From: Campylobacter concisus
GTDB taxonomy: Bacteria; Campylobacterota; Campylobacteria; Campylobacterales; Campylobacteraceae
Direction of reading: 5' to 3'
Assembly: GCF_003049735.1 (NCBI RefSeq)
Contig: NZ_PIRM01000001.1
Span: 434,001-498,000, forward strand
Length of the DNA stretch: 64,000 nucleotides
The position numbers and the translations under genes are program-made. Every line of letters begins with the position of its first letter. Positions within the stretch are counted from its first letter, which is position 1. The notes under the pieces were generated by a model, which was not told the DNA's origin, ran no database searches, and was given only the letters and a program-made list of their open reading frames with translations. Shown here in pieces: positions 1-9,025 of the stretch.

Positions 1-1568
1 TTGCTTGGCACACGCTTGATGTAACCTCGGTGGGTTATAGTTACGACCATATTTTCATTTGGTATGAGATCTTCGATATCGATATCATCGTAGTCATCAA
101 CAATCTCAGTAACTCTTGGTACTTTAAATTTATTTTTGATTTCAAGAAGCTCTTCTTTGATCAAATTTTCAAGCAATGTCTCGCTCTTTAAAATTTCATC
201 AAGTCTTGCAATCTCAGCCATAAGCTCGGCTAGCTCGGCCTCTAGTTTTTCTCTCTCTAGGCCTGTAAGCTTGCTTAGACGCATATCAAGGATAGCGTTT
301 GCTTGAAGCTCTGAGAGGTTAAATTTACTCATCAAGCCTTCTCTAGCAACCGCTGTATCAGCACTATTTCTAATAAGCTCTATCACCTCGTCGATGTTAT
401 CAAGTGCGATCTTTAGACCCTCTAAGATGTGGGCTCTTGCGCGCGCTTTTTCAAGCTCAAATATCGTTCTTCTAATGATGACCGTTTTTCTGTGATTTAA
501 AAATAGCTTAAGTAGCTCAATAAGGTTAAATACCTTTGGCTCTTTGTTATTAATAGCAAGCATAATAACGCCAAAAGTGCTCTCCATCGTGGTTGATTTA
601 AAGAGATTATTTAGCACGATATCGCTCATAGCGTCACGTTTTAACTCGATGACGACGCGGATGCCGTCTTTGTCAGACTCATCTCTAACCTCGCTGATGC
701 CATCTATCTGCTTATCTTTTACGAGCTCAGCGATTTGCTCAATAAGCCTTGCTTTATTTGTTTGATATGGTAGCTCGTCAATTACTATGACGTCTTTATT
801 TGGCTTTTTTTCTATGTGAGTTTTGGCTCTTAGTTTGACTCTACCACGACCTGTACGGTAGGCCTCTATTATGCCTTTTTTGCCAAAGATGATACCACCA
901 GTTGGAAAGTCTGGGCCTTTGATAAATTCCATTATCTCTTCAAGTGTCGCTTCTTTATTTTCAAGAAGGAGTAAAAGACCATCTATTAGCTCATCAAGGC
1001 TGTGTGGTGGGATATTTGTCGCCATACCAACAGCGATACCGCTTGAGCCGTTTAATAATAAATTTGGCACACGGCTTGGAAGTACATCTGGTTCGACCTC
1101 TCTATCGTCATAGTTTGGCACAAAATCAACCGTATCTTTGTCGATATCTTTTAAAAGCTCTTCGGTAAGCATTGTCATTCTAGCTTCAGTATAACGCATC
1201 GCAGCAGCGCTGTCGCCGTCTATTGAGCCAAAGTTTCCTTGTCCGTCAACGACTGGATAACGCATAGAAAATTTCTGAGCCATACGAACAAGCGCGTCAT
1301 AAACTGCCGTATCACCGTGTGGATGGTACTTACCGATGACTTCACCGACGATACGAGCTGACTTCATGTAAGCGCTTCTGCTGCCAACGCCAAGGTTATC
1401 CATAGCGTATAAAATTCTTCTGTGAACTGGCTTTAATCCATCTCTAGCGTCAGGCAAAGCACGTCCGACGATGACGCTCATGGAGTAGTCAAGATAGCTA
1501 GTTTTTATAGACTCTTCGATATCAACAGATGCGATATCTTGGGTTAATTCAAGTAGATTGTCTTTCAT
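1..1568 (-). CDS. gyrA: DNA gyrase subunit A (partial, C-terminus outside window)
   Basis: GyrA forms the breakage-reunion core of DNA gyrase, which introduces negative supercoils with GyrB. The ATG is complementary to 1566-1568, and about 522 residues are present before the window edge. Visible are the conserved N-terminus ([20 protein letters not shown]), the quinolone-resistance region ([20 protein letters not shown], about residues 79-98) and the catalytic-tyrosine motif [10 protein letters not shown]. The QRDR carries Thr87 (codon ACG) and Asp91, equivalent to the C. jejuni Thr86 and Asp90 positions, so no common quinolone-resistance substitution is seen there. The C-terminal beta-pinwheel is cut off by the window start. 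The family assignment is certain. Confidence 0.98.
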   Translation of the reverse strand, partial: MKDNLLELTQDIASVDIEESIKTSYLDYSMSVIVGRALPDARDGLKPVHRRILYAMDNLGVGSRSAYMKSARIVGEVIGKYHPHGDTAVYDALVRMAQKFSMRYPVVDGQGNFGSIDGDSAAAMRYTEARMTMLTEELLKDIDKDTVDFVPNYDDREVEPDVLPSRVPNLLLNGSSGIAVGMATNIPPHSLDELIDGLLLLLENKEATLEEIMEFIKGPDFPTGGIIFGKKGIIEAYRTGRGRVKLRAKTHIEKKPNKDVIVIDELPYQTNKARLIEQIAELVKDKQIDGISEVRDESDKDGIRVVIELKRDAMSDIVLNNLFKSTTMESTFGVIMLAINNKEPKVFNLIELLKLFLNHRKTVIIRRTIFELEKARARAHILEGLKIALDNIDEVIELIRNSADTAVAREGLMSKFNLSELQANAILDMRLSKLTGLEREKLEAELAELMAEIARLDEILKSETLLENLIKEELLEIKNKFKVPRVTEIVDDYDDIDIEDLIPNENMVVTITHRGYIKRVPS

Positions 1569-1666
1569 TTTTTTCCTTAAATTTAGCTTGGCTGATTTTA
1601 GCTTAAAATTAATAAAAACTTGCTAAATAGCAAATCAGTGACTTTGGCAATAGTGCGATAAAAATT

Positions 1667-2062
1667 TTAGTCTAAAATTCTTGCTATCTGCTCTTTTTTA
1701 AGAATAAAATCATAGCTAAATGCATCTATCACAACTCCAGCGTAGCTGCTCTCTTTTAGCATCGCAAGATACTCTTTTAGCCCTATCTCAATGCTCTCTT
1801 GCTCGCTATCATTTCGCCAAAGCTTCATCGCCTCTTTGCTAGTAAATGCCGGAAAATAGCTAAGCTTCTCACCCTCATCTTCAAGCAGGATAAATTTGAT
1901 ATTTGAGCCCTCCTCCTCATAAACGACGCCACCATCAGGCTTTGCGAGCGCTTGGTTTAAAAGCACCGGAGCAAAAAAGCTAGCTTTTTTTAAAGCCGCT
2001 ATCAAATTTATCTCATTTTGCTGGCAAGGATCACTTAAAAATTTATCCATCGCTTCTTGCAT
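1667..2062 (-). CDS. SseB-like domain protein
   Basis: An acidic protein of about 131 residues resembling the SseB N-terminal domain family. It has the characteristic segments VLLNQALAKPDGGVVYEE and LSYFPAFTSKEAMKLW, with a C-terminal 'ID.FSYDFILKKEQIARI' type end. The frame is open seven codons further upstream (to 2083), but AGGAG lies about 7 nt before the ATG at 2062. That ATG begins just after the gmhA stop at 2064, so I place the start there. It is the last gene of the heptose operon. Its role is unknown, and no link to heptose synthesis can be read from the protein. No signal peptide or membrane segment is present. Confidence 0.8.
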   Translation of the reverse strand: MQEAMDKFLSDPCQQNEINLIAALKKASFFAPVLLNQALAKPDGGVVYEEEGSNIKFILLEDEGEKLSYFPAFTSKEAMKLWRNDSEQESIEIGLKEYLAMLKESSYAGVVIDAFSYDFILKKEQIARILD

Positions 2063-2063
2063 T

Positions 2064-2633
2064 TTAGCTCCTAAAAGCCTCATCTACGGCCTGGCAGATC
2101 GTGTGAATAAAAAATATGTGCGACTCTTGTATCCTTGCGGTATCGCTTGAGCTAACGACTAAATTTAGATCACACCCCTCATTCATCGCACCACCGCCTT
2201 TACCGCTAAGCCCAAGCACTGATGCGCCCATTTTCTTGGCACTTTTTATAGCTTCAAGGACGTTTTTGCTATTGCCACTAGTTGAGATCGCCACGAGCAA
2301 GTCGCCTGACTGAGCTAAGGCCTCAAACTGGCGTGAGAAAACGTAGTCAAAGCCGTAGTCGTTGCCAATGGCTGTAAGTGCCGAAGTATCGGTGGTTAGC
2401 GCGATGCCTGGTAGTGGCTGGCGCTCGCTTTTATATCTACCAGTTAGCTCGGCTGCAAAGTGTTGAGCGTCCGCCGCAGAGCCGCCGTTGCCACATATCA
2501 GCACCTTTTTGCCATTTTTTAGCGTATCAGCCACCATCTGGCAAGCACGCTCTAGGCTATCAAGCAAATTTACATGCTCGCTAAAGGTCTTTTGGTGAGC
2601 CTCGAGCTCATTTTTTATCATTGTTTTTAGCAT
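2064..2633 (-). CDS. gmhA: Sedoheptulose 7-phosphate isomerase
   Basis: First enzyme of ADP-L-glycero-D-manno-heptose synthesis. It converts sedoheptulose 7-phosphate to D-glycero-D-manno-heptose 7-phosphate in the cytoplasm. A single SIS domain is clear: phosphosugar loop [17 protein letters not shown] (residues 48-64), STSGNSKN (about 117-124) and the C-terminal QESHIFFIH (169-177), which carries metal and catalytic residues. At 189 aa it has the usual family length. AAGGAT precedes the ATG at 2633. The gene overlaps the 3' end of hldE by 26 nt, indicating translational coupling in the gmhB-hldD-hldE-gmhA operon. Confidence 0.96.
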   Translation of the reverse strand: MLKTMIKNELEAHQKTFSEHVNLLDSLERACQMVADTLKNGKKVLICGNGGSAADAQHFAAELTGRYKSERQPLPGIALTTDTSALTAIGNDYGFDYVFSRQFEALAQSGDLLVAISTSGNSKNVLEAIKSAKKMGASVLGLSGKGGGAMNEGCDLNLVVSSSDTARIQESHIFFIHTICQAVDEAFRS

Positions 2634-4026
2634 CTTTTATCCTTTTTATTATCCCTGTTGTGCTTTTGCCCTCGACAAAATCAATCAGCCTGACCTCTTT
2701 TACGATCTCACTGCCAACGACCTCTTTGCCCTTGTAATCAGCCCCTTTTACAAGCACGTCAGGCTTTATCTTTGTTATCAAATTTAATGGCGTATCCTCA
2801 TCAAATATCACGACATAATCGACAAATCCAAGCCCGCTTAGCACGCAGGCTCTATCATCTTGCGAGTTTATAGGCCTAGCCTCACCTTTTAGCCTCTTAA
2901 CTGAAGCGTCTGAATTTAGCCCAACTACCAAAAGATCGCCAAGCTCCCTTGCGCGCGCTAGGTATTTTACGTGTCCAGCGTGCAAGATATCAAAGCAGCC
3001 GTTTGTGAAAACGACCTTTTTCTTGCCCTTTTGGCTCAAAATTTCCTCTAACTCCTCAACGCTTTTAAGCTTGTGCTCGAAATTTGCTCCAAATGAGCTA
3101 TTTAGCAGCTGCTCGATCTCACTAAAACTAGCTGTTGCGCTGCCTATCTTTGCCACGACGACGGCTGCTGCGAGGTTTGCTATCTTTATCGCCTCTTTTA
3201 TATCAGCTCCGTTTGCTAGCATGTAGCCAAGTGTAGCAAGCACCGTATCTCCAGCGCCAGTGACGTCAAAGACCTCTTTTGCTTTAGCGGCAAAGATGTG
3301 CAGCCTATCGTCGTATAGCGCGATGCCCTCTTCTGAGATCGTGATGATCGAATAGGTCAAATTTAGCTCATCTTTTAGCTGTTTTATCGCCTTTTCAAGC
3401 TCGGCCTTATCTTTTATATTTAAATTTGTAGCCTCACTCGCCTCTTTTTTATTTGGTGTTAGAAGGGTTGCGTTTTTGTATTTTGAGTAGTCGCTACCTT
3501 TTGGATCGATAAGCACTGGGATATTTAGCCTCACGCACTCGTTTATGATCTCTTGGCAGACCTTTTCGCTAAGCACGCCTTTGCCGTAGTCACTTAGCAA
3601 GACGGCCTTAAAATTTGCAAGGTTTTCTTTGACTTTCAAGACGAGCTCATCTTCTAAATTTATCTTGACAACGCTCTCTTTATCGATCCTGACAACTTGC
3701 TGGTGCGATGCCATGATACGGCTTTTTATCGAGCTTTCGCGTCCTTTTTCGGTGAGTATGAGCTCATCTTTTACGTTTAGCTCAGCGAGCCTCTCTTTTA
3801 TCTTTTTGCCGGCCTCATCATCTCCTAAGACGCTAGCCACGCTCACATTTGCGCCAAGAGAGAGTAAATTTCTCACCACGTTGCCAGCACCACCAAGCGT
3901 GTAGGTTTCGTTATTTATCTTTACTACCTGGACCGGCGCTTCTGGCGAGATACGGTCGCAGCTACCCCAGATGTAGTGATCTAGCATGAGATCGCCAACG
4001 ACTAAAATTTTAACTTTTTTAGCCAT
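2608..4026 (-). CDS. hldE: Bifunctional heptose 7-phosphate kinase / heptose 1-phosphate adenylyltransferase
   Basis: A 472-aa fusion that performs two steps of ADP-heptose synthesis. The N-terminal PfkB/ribokinase domain (about 1-315) shows [10 protein letters not shown] near residue 45 and the catalytic [13 protein letters not shown] (254-266, Asp260). The C-terminal cytidylyltransferase-type domain shows [14 protein letters not shown] (343-356) and [12 protein letters not shown] (370-381). It overlaps hldD by 8 nt upstream and gmhA by 26 nt downstream. Both domains look complete, so this organism should use the bifunctional rather than the split HldA/HldC arrangement. Confidence 0.97.
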   Translation of the reverse strand: MAKKVKILVVGDLMLDHYIWGSCDRISPEAPVQVVKINNETYTLGGAGNVVRNLLSLGANVSVASVLGDDEAGKKIKERLAELNVKDELILTEKGRESSIKSRIMASHQQVVRIDKESVVKINLEDELVLKVKENLANFKAVLLSDYGKGVLSEKVCQEIINECVRLNIPVLIDPKGSDYSKYKNATLLTPNKKEASEATNLNIKDKAELEKAIKQLKDELNLTYSIITISEEGIALYDDRLHIFAAKAKEVFDVTGAGDTVLATLGYMLANGADIKEAIKIANLAAAVVVAKIGSATASFSEIEQLLNSSFGANFEHKLKSVEELEEILSQKGKKKVVFTNGCFDILHAGHVKYLARARELGDLLVVGLNSDASVKRLKGEARPINSQDDRACVLSGLGFVDYVVIFDEDTPLNLITKIKPDVLVKGADYKGKEVVGSEIVKEVRLIDFVEGKSTTGIIKRIKDAKNNDKK

Positions 4027-5008
4027 TTAGCTCTTCCTTATAAATTCTCTTTATCTCTGGCAAGTAGTCTTTTATCGCCTCTTCTAAGCTCCAAGTTGCA
4101 CTAAAGCCAAATGCCTCACGAGCTGGTGCTACGTCGGCCTCGGTGTGAAACTGATATGAGCCGATAAATGGGTTTTTGATGTATTCGTTGCCTAAATTTA
4201 CGCCAATCTCTCGCTGCAAGATGTCAGCGATATCTTGAAAGCTCCTTGCCTTGCCAGTAGCTGCGTTATAGACACCACTTGGCGCATCAAGTGCTTTTAT
4301 GTTTGCGTCAATGATATCTTTTATGTAAACAAAGTCACGTTTGATCTGGTCGCTGCCCTCAAAGAGTCTTGGGGTCTTGCCAGCTAAAATTTGCAAGCCA
4401 AACTGAAGCACCATCGAGGCAGTTTTGTTTTTGAAAAACTCGCCCTTGCCAAAGACATTAAAATACCTCAGTCCAACCACGCTCACGCCGCGCTTTGCGT
4501 AAATTTTATTGATATTATCCATGCTTAGCTTGCTAAAACCATAAACGTTATTTGGCGCTTCGCACTCACCAACGGTTTGTGGGCTCTTTGCGTTGCCATA
4601 AGTGGCACCTGAGCTAGCGTAAATCATCTTTGCCCCCAAACTCTCGCAGATATCGAGCAAATTTACAAAGGCATTTACATTTGTTTTTATTAGCTCGTCT
4701 TGCTCTTTTACGGTCGTATCTGAGATCGCTGCCTCGTGGTAGATGACGTCTGGGCGAAAGCTCTTTATCTTTTCAAGCGTGCTAGAATCGTTGATGTCGC
4801 CGGCGTAAATTTCGCCCCTAAAGCCTAGTAAATTTTTAAAATGGCCAAAGCTTTTTAGGTTGCCGTTGCTAAATGTCTCGTCGTTTCTAAATTTATCCAC
4901 GACAAGCACGTGAGCGTCTTTGTAATTTTCATCAAAATAATGCGCCAAGGCTGAGCCGATAAAGCCAGCACCGCCAGTTATAACTATTTTTTTTCCATTT
5001 AAATTCAT
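4019..5008 (-). CDS. hldD: ADP-glyceromanno-heptose 6-epimerase
   Basis: Last enzyme of nucleotide-heptose synthesis, epimerising ADP-D-glycero- to ADP-L-glycero-D-manno-heptose. It is a 329-aa extended short-chain dehydrogenase with the NAD(P)-binding loop [15 protein letters not shown] (11-25), YASSGATYG (130-138) and the catalytic YGFSK (Tyr156-Lys160). The start ATG overlaps the gmhB stop (ATGA), and the 3' end overlaps hldE. ADP-heptose intermediates made here are incorporated into LOS and are also known inducers of host ALPK1 signalling in related bacteria. Confidence 0.96.
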   Translation of the reverse strand: MNLNGKKIVITGGAGFIGSALAHYFDENYKDAHVLVVDKFRNDETFSNGNLKSFGHFKNLLGFRGEIYAGDINDSSTLEKIKSFRPDVIYHEAAISDTTVKEQDELIKTNVNAFVNLLDICESLGAKMIYASSGATYGNAKSPQTVGECEAPNNVYGFSKLSMDNINKIYAKRGVSVVGLRYFNVFGKGEFFKNKTASMVLQFGLQILAGKTPRLFEGSDQIKRDFVYIKDIIDANIKALDAPSGVYNAATGKARSFQDIADILQREIGVNLGNEYIKNPFIGSYQFHTEADVAPAREAFGFSATWSLEEAIKDYLPEIKRIYKEELNG

Positions 5009-5520
5009 AGTGATTTTTCCTTTTTTAGCTTATTTAAAACATCTCTTACATTTTTAAAATTTATGCCATTAAGTAAGAAATTTCTGCCCACACCTGCTCT
5101 TTTGCCAGCCTCGACGTCGCTTGGCTTATCGCCTATCATGAGCGAGTTTTCAAGGTCGATGTTAAACTCATCTTTTGCATCAAGTATCATTTTTGGATTT
5201 GGCTTTCTGCAAGCGCAATCCGCCTCTGGGGCATGTGGGCAAAAGTAGACTTTGGTGATAAAAATTTGCTCTTTTTTGAAAATTTCAAGCATAAATTTAT
5301 TTAGAGTATCAAACTGCTCCTGCGTATAGTAGCCTCTTCCGATACCTGATTGATTTGTCACGATAAAGAGTTTATAGCCAGCCCCAGCAAATTCTCTTAA
5401 CGCATCAAAAATGCCATCGATAAATTTAAAGTCTTTTATCTCGTAAACATATCCAGCATCTTCGTTTATTACGCCGTCTCGATCCAGAAAAAGTGCTTTA
5501 ATAGGCTCATTTTTATTCAT
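5005..5520 (-). CDS. gmhB: D-glycero-beta-D-manno-heptose 1,7-bisphosphate 7-phosphatase
   Basis: A HAD-superfamily histidinol-phosphatase-like enzyme of 171 aa that removes the 7-phosphate from heptose 1,7-bisphosphate. It has the nucleophile motif [15 protein letters not shown] (Asp13, Asp15), [11 protein letters not shown] (motif II), the zinc-binding cysteine loop [17 protein letters not shown] and the acidic motif [12 protein letters not shown]. It is the first gene of the minus-strand heptose operon. With gmhA, hldE and hldD it completes the pathway. Confidence 0.94.
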   Translation of the reverse strand: MNKNEPIKALFLDRDGVINEDAGYVYEIKDFKFIDGIFDALREFAGAGYKLFIVTNQSGIGRGYYTQEQFDTLNKFMLEIFKKEQIFITKVYFCPHAPEADCACRKPNPKMILDAKDEFNIDLENSLMIGDKPSDVEAGKRAGVGRNFLLNGINFKNVRDVLNKLKKEKSL

Positions 5521-5577
5521 TTGGTGATTATAGCCAAAATATTTTAACTAGCTTCTTGCGAATTTACCTTTTTGTAC

Positions 5578-5583
5578 TATAAT
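5578..5583 (+). promoter_or_regulatory. -10 box of cytochrome c553 gene
   Basis: A perfect TATAAT lies 29 nt before the cytochrome start and reads away from the divergent gmhB operon. An AAAGGA Shine-Dalgarno follows close to the ATG. No convincing -35 is visible, which is normal for Campylobacter sigma70 promoters. Confidence 0.6.
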
Positions 5584-5611
5584 GCACAAACTTTTTTACA
5601 AAGGATGAAAA

Positions 5612-5914
5612 ATGAAAAAATTACTAATTGTTTCTAGCGTTGCAGCTCTACTTTCAACTGCTGCCTTTGCTGCAGATGGTGCTGCTATCTACAAAAAATG
5701 CATCGCCTGTCATGGTGCAAAAGCTGAAAAAATATTTAATAATAAAGTTCCAGCTTTAACATCTCTTGATGCAGCAGCTATCGAAGAGGCACTAAAGGGT
5801 TATAAAACAGGAGCAAATAAATTTGGTCTTGGCGCTATGATGAAACCAATCGCTACTCCAATGAGTGACGAAGATGCAAAAGCAGTAGCTGAATACATCC
5901 AAACTTTAAAATAA
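5612..5914 (+). CDS. Periplasmic cytochrome c553 (class I c-type)
   Basis: A 100-aa precursor with a Sec signal peptide (about residues 1-20, cleaved after AAFA) and a single haem-binding site CIACH (30-34). A C-terminal Met-rich stretch (GLGAMMKPIATPMSDEDA) supplies the distal Met ligand. The final AVAEYIQTLK helix is typical of c553. It should be a soluble periplasmic electron carrier between the bc1 complex and terminal oxidases or peroxidases. It is monocistronic, divergent from gmhB, and followed by a GC hairpin. Confidence 0.93.
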   Translation: MKKLLIVSSVAALLSTAAFAADGAAIYKKCIACHGAKAEKIFNNKVPALTSLDAAAIEEALKGYKTGANKFGLGAMMKPIATPMSDEDAKAVAEYIQTLK

Positions 5915-5920
5915 TAATTA

Positions 5921-5945
5921 GGGGCATTCGCCCCTCCTACATTTT
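5921..5945 (+). terminator. Putative terminator after cytochrome c553
   Basis: GGGGC-ATTC-GCCCC forms a short perfect GC stem just after the stop codon. The downstream T-tract is interrupted (TCCTACATTTT), so this may be a weak terminator. Confidence 0.5.
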
Positions 5946-6051
5946 AAATTTATACTAATAATCCATAAAACAATACTAGGTGGGAATTTCTCTTTTTATA
6001 TTTAAAAGTTATGAAACCTATTTTTTACTAATCTTTCTTTTTACATATTAA

Positions 6052-6492
6052 AACAAAACTATTCTAGTCTTCAAAGCCATAAAGCAACGCTTAGAAATAG
6101 CTAAGAGCGTAAGTAAAATAGAGGCACGCAAACTCTTTACTGAAATAAGAGACGACCAAGTGCTTCGTATGGCTTACTACTGGGTATCTCAAGGGGCTTA
6201 TGATAACTGCAAAGACCTACCCTTAAACAAGTGCCCTATAACTCATCTAAACCACGATACAGCAAATCGTATGTGGTGGGCTGTAAAAAACCATCTAGGA
6301 TATAAGGGAGAAAACAACACTCACGGACTATACGTATTACGCCATACAGTGGCTTCTAGGTTAGTGAGTTTGAAGGGATTTAATGCTCATAAACTGATGG
6401 CTTTTATGGGTCATGCAGATATTAAAAGTAGTTTACACTACGTTCATCTCAATGTTGATGATATACGTGATGGTGTGGGGGTTGGTGCTTAG
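6052..6492 (+). pseudogene. Tyrosine recombinase (phage integrase) C-terminal remnant
   Basis: An open frame of about 146 codons runs from just after a TAA at 6049 and has no ATG. The track-style start would be a GTG at 6160. The protein matches only the catalytic C-terminal half of a tyrosine integrase: ITHLNHDTANRMWWAVKN, YVLRHTVASRLV (Arg box), LMAFMGHADIKSSLHYVHL (GH box and nucleophilic Tyr). The arm-binding and core-binding domains are missing. It points toward the 3' end of the adjacent tRNA-fMet (about 29 nt away), a common phage/island insertion site. It is therefore probably the relic of an element lost from that tRNA. No duplicated tRNA end was found on the other side. Confidence 0.8.
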
Positions 6493-6520
6493 TAAAAAGA
6501 TGGTAAAAGTAATGGGCATT

Positions 6521-6595
<75 letters not shown>

Positions 6596-6621
6596 ATAAG
6601 TATTATTTTGGATTTAAAAAG

Positions 6622-6696
6622 TGGATGGGGTAAGAGGATTCGAACCTCTGAATGACTGGACCAAAACCAGTTGCCTTACCGCTTGGCGATACCCCA
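6622..6696 (-). tRNA. tRNA-Gln (TTG)
   Basis: A 75-nt tRNA with encoded CCA. The acceptor stem is TGGGGTA/TACCCCA, the anticodon stem-loop is ACTGG-TTTTGGT-CCAGT with anticodon TTG, and the T-arm is GAGGTTCGAATCCTC. It lies 26 nt upstream of tRNA-fMet on the same strand, so the two are probably co-transcribed. Confidence 0.95.
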
Positions 6697-6750
6697 ATGT
6701 TTTTAAGAGTTGTAATTATATAGATTTTAATGTACTTTGTCAAGACTTTT

Positions 6751-6778
6751 TAGAATTTTAATAAAAATTAAAATTCTA
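6751..6778. terminator. AT-rich inverted repeat downstream of ftsK
   Basis: TAGAATTTTAAT-AAAA-ATTAAAATTCTA forms a perfect 12-bp stem between the ends of ftsK and the tRNA promoter region. The stem is nearly all A-T, so a terminator role is only a suggestion. Confidence 0.35.
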
Positions 6779-6803
6779 AAATTAAAATAATTTATGACTT
6801 TAG

Positions 6804-8936
6804 CTATAAAATTTCTCTTTGGCCTTTTGCATTCACTGGACTTAAAACACCCATTTTTTCCATTTGCTCTATTATGTTTGCAGCTTTGTTGTAACCTATT
6901 TTTAAACGTCTTTGCAGATAACTTATCGACGTTTTTTGCTCACTTAAAATGATCTCTTTGGCCTCTTCGTAAAGCTCGTCAAGCTCATCTTCTCCTAGAG
7001 TACCAGCGGCCACACTTCCGCTTGTGCCTTCTTCTATTAAAAATTTCTCATCATAAACTACATCTTGTTGCTCTTTTAAGAAATTTACAACCGTTTCTAT
7101 CTCTTTTTCGCTAGCAAATGGTGCGTGAAGTCTTATCACACCAGGACTTCCAGGAGGCGTAAACAGCATATCTCCGCGCCCAAGCAAGCTCTCAGCCCCC
7201 ATTTGATCAAGGATGACCTTGCTATCGATTCTCTGCCCTACCCTATAGCTTATCCTGCTTGGTAAATTTGCCTTTATAAGGCCAGTCACGACATCGACAC
7301 TTGGGCGCTGGGTTGCCACTATCAAGTGTATGCCACTAGCCCTTGCCATCTGCGCTAGGCGGCCGATATAAAGCTCCACATCCTTGCCACTAGTCATCAT
7401 AAGATCGGCTAGCTCATCGATAATCACAACGATGTATGGGAACTGCTCGCCGCCTTCCTCTTTCATCTTTTCATTGTAGCTCTCTATATTTTTCGTACGA
7501 GTTTGGCTCATTATCTTATATCTTCGCTCCATCTCAGCGACCATATTGGCAAGTGCAATGATCGCCTTTTTGGCCTCTGTGATAACCGGAGTCAAAAGGT
7601 GTGGGATGTCGTTATATATGCTAAATTCAAGCATTTTTGGATCGATCATCATTAGGCGCAAAGTTTGCGGGCTATTTCTATAAAGCAAGCTTAAAAGCAT
7701 CGCATTTATACCCACACTTTTGCCAGATCCTGTAGTTCCAGCGATTAGCAAATGAGGTAGTTTTTTAAGGTCGGTCACAAAAGGGGCACCAACGATATCC
7801 TTACCAAGAGCCATGGTTAGCGGACTGCTCGCATTTTTAAAGACTTCGCTCTCTAAAATTTCTTTTAGATATATAGTTTCTAAATTTTGATTTGGTACCT
7901 CGATGCCTACCACATCTTTACCAGGGATCGGCGCTTGGATACGGATCGTTTGAGCCTTTAGTGCCATCGCTAGGTCATCTTGCAAAGTAAGGATTTTACT
8001 TACCTTGATATGTGGGGCTGGACGAAACTCAAATGTCGTGACGATAGGCCCAGTATAAGTTCTAACCACATCTCCGTCTATTTTAAACTTACGGAGCTTA
8101 TCAAGCAAATTAGAAATTTGTTGATCGATTTCCGTTTCATTGACACTATGCGAGCGTTTTGGCGGATCGTTTAAAAATTTAAGCGGTGGCAAGACAAAAT
8201 TCTTTGGCTTTTCCACATTTCCTCGCTCTATTTGATCAAGCAACTTCTTGTTCTCAGCCACTTCGTTTAAAATTTCAACTCCGTTTATAGTTGAGGCTCT
8301 GCTCTCTTTTTCTGGCTCAGACTCTAGCTCTTCATCTAAATTCTGTTCATCATCATTTAGCACCTGAGCTTCTATAAGCTCTTCTTCTTTTATATCATTA
8401 TTCTTTTGTCTTTTGCGTTCGATTTTTGGAAGTTGTTTTTGTTTTAACTCTTTTAAATTTCTCTCTTCATGGACTTTTATCTCTTTATCTACAAAAGCCT
8501 TTCTTAAAACAATGATAAAATTTTCCCTAAAAGCAAGCCCAAGTGAGATAATAAACATCATAAGTATAGCAACAGCAGTGCCGATAGAGCCGATCACCTC
8601 TTTTAAAGCACTAACTATAAAATTCCCAATTATACCGCCATTTATGCTCGAAGCACTCAAGGCTTGAAACATCAAAAAAGCTACAAAAAAGAGGAAAATT
8701 CCTACTAAAAACTGAGCAAAATCAAAGTCAAATTTCTTAAAATTTTTATAGACAAAATAGCCCAAAATGATCAATAAAAATGGATAAACATACGCGATAA
8801 GTCCAAAATATTTGATATTTAAGATACCAAGGCTTTGTCCAAGCGAGCCAACAAAATCAGCAGTTGGAGCAGCTGTAGCGATACCAAAATATATAAAAAT
8901 GCAAACAAAAATTGTAAATAAGATATGTCGTAAAAT
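6804..8936 (-). CDS. ftsK: DNA translocase FtsK, probable ATT start
   Basis: A septal DNA translocase that pumps the terminus region and helps dimer resolution. The N-terminus is membrane-spanning, followed by an acidic/basic linker and the RecA-like motor (Walker A GTTGSGKSVGINAML, Walker B IVVIIDELADLMM). The C-terminal winged-helix gamma domain is ISYLQRRLKIGYNKAANII. The first ATG/GTG/TTG codon is TTG at 8774 (656 aa), but that cuts into the first membrane region. The frame stays open to a stop at 8994-8996 and encodes matching hydrophobic FtsK sequence (ILFTIFVCIFIYFGIATAA). A TATAAT (8962-8967) and AAAGGA (8943-8948) stand 6 nt before ATT at 8934-8936. I therefore place the start at ATT, giving 710 aa. 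Confidence 0.9.
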   Translation of the reverse strand: MLRHILFTIFVCIFIYFGIATAAPTADFVGSLGQSLGILNIKYFGLIAYVYPFLLIILGYFVYKNFKKFDFDFAQFLVGIFLFFVAFLMFQALSASSINGGIIGNFIVSALKEVIGSIGTAVAILMMFIISLGLAFRENFIIVLRKAFVDKEIKVHEERNLKELKQKQLPKIERKRQKNNDIKEEELIEAQVLNDDEQNLDEELESEPEKESRASTINGVEILNEVAENKKLLDQIERGNVEKPKNFVLPPLKFLNDPPKRSHSVNETEIDQQISNLLDKLRKFKIDGDVVRTYTGPIVTTFEFRPAPHIKVSKILTLQDDLAMALKAQTIRIQAPIPGKDVVGIEVPNQNLETIYLKEILESEVFKNASSPLTMALGKDIVGAPFVTDLKKLPHLLIAGTTGSGKSVGINAMLLSLLYRNSPQTLRLMMIDPKMLEFSIYNDIPHLLTPVITEAKKAIIALANMVAEMERRYKIMSQTRTKNIESYNEKMKEEGGEQFPYIVVIIDELADLMMTSGKDVELYIGRLAQMARASGIHLIVATQRPSVDVVTGLIKANLPSRISYRVGQRIDSKVILDQMGAESLLGRGDMLFTPPGSPGVIRLHAPFASEKEIETVVNFLKEQQDVVYDEKFLIEEGTSGSVAAGTLGEDELDELYEEAKEIILSEQKTSISYLQRRLKIGYNKAANIIEQMEKMGVLSPVNAKGQREIL

Positions 8937-8961
8937 TTTAGATCCTTTATAAAAAAGGCTT

Positions 8962-8967
8962 ATTATA
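8962..8967 (-). promoter_or_regulatory. -10 box of ftsK
   Basis: A perfect TATAAT on the minus strand, about 26 nt upstream of the proposed ATT start. The expected leader is about 20 nt and includes AAAGGA. This placement supports translation starting near 8936 rather than at the TTG 188 nt downstream of the box. Confidence 0.6.
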
Positions 8968-8986
8968 GCACGCTTGAGTTTAATTT

Positions 8987-9020
8987 TAAAAAATCAGCAA
9001 GCTAGGCGGCCTGCTGATTT
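8987..9020 (-). terminator. Rho-independent terminator of flgL
   Basis: On the minus strand AATCAGCA and TGCTGATT pair (8992-8999 with 9012-9019) around a 12-nt loop. A run of T follows (complement of 8988-8993). It sits directly after the flgL stop and before the ftsK promoter, so ftsK is transcribed on its own. Confidence 0.7.
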
Positions 9021-9025
9021 AAATT

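Noticed and set aside
5915..6060. Second att copy of tRNA-fMet on the left of the integrase remnant
   Set aside because: No stretch matching the tRNA 3' end was found, so the left boundary of that relic cannot be set.
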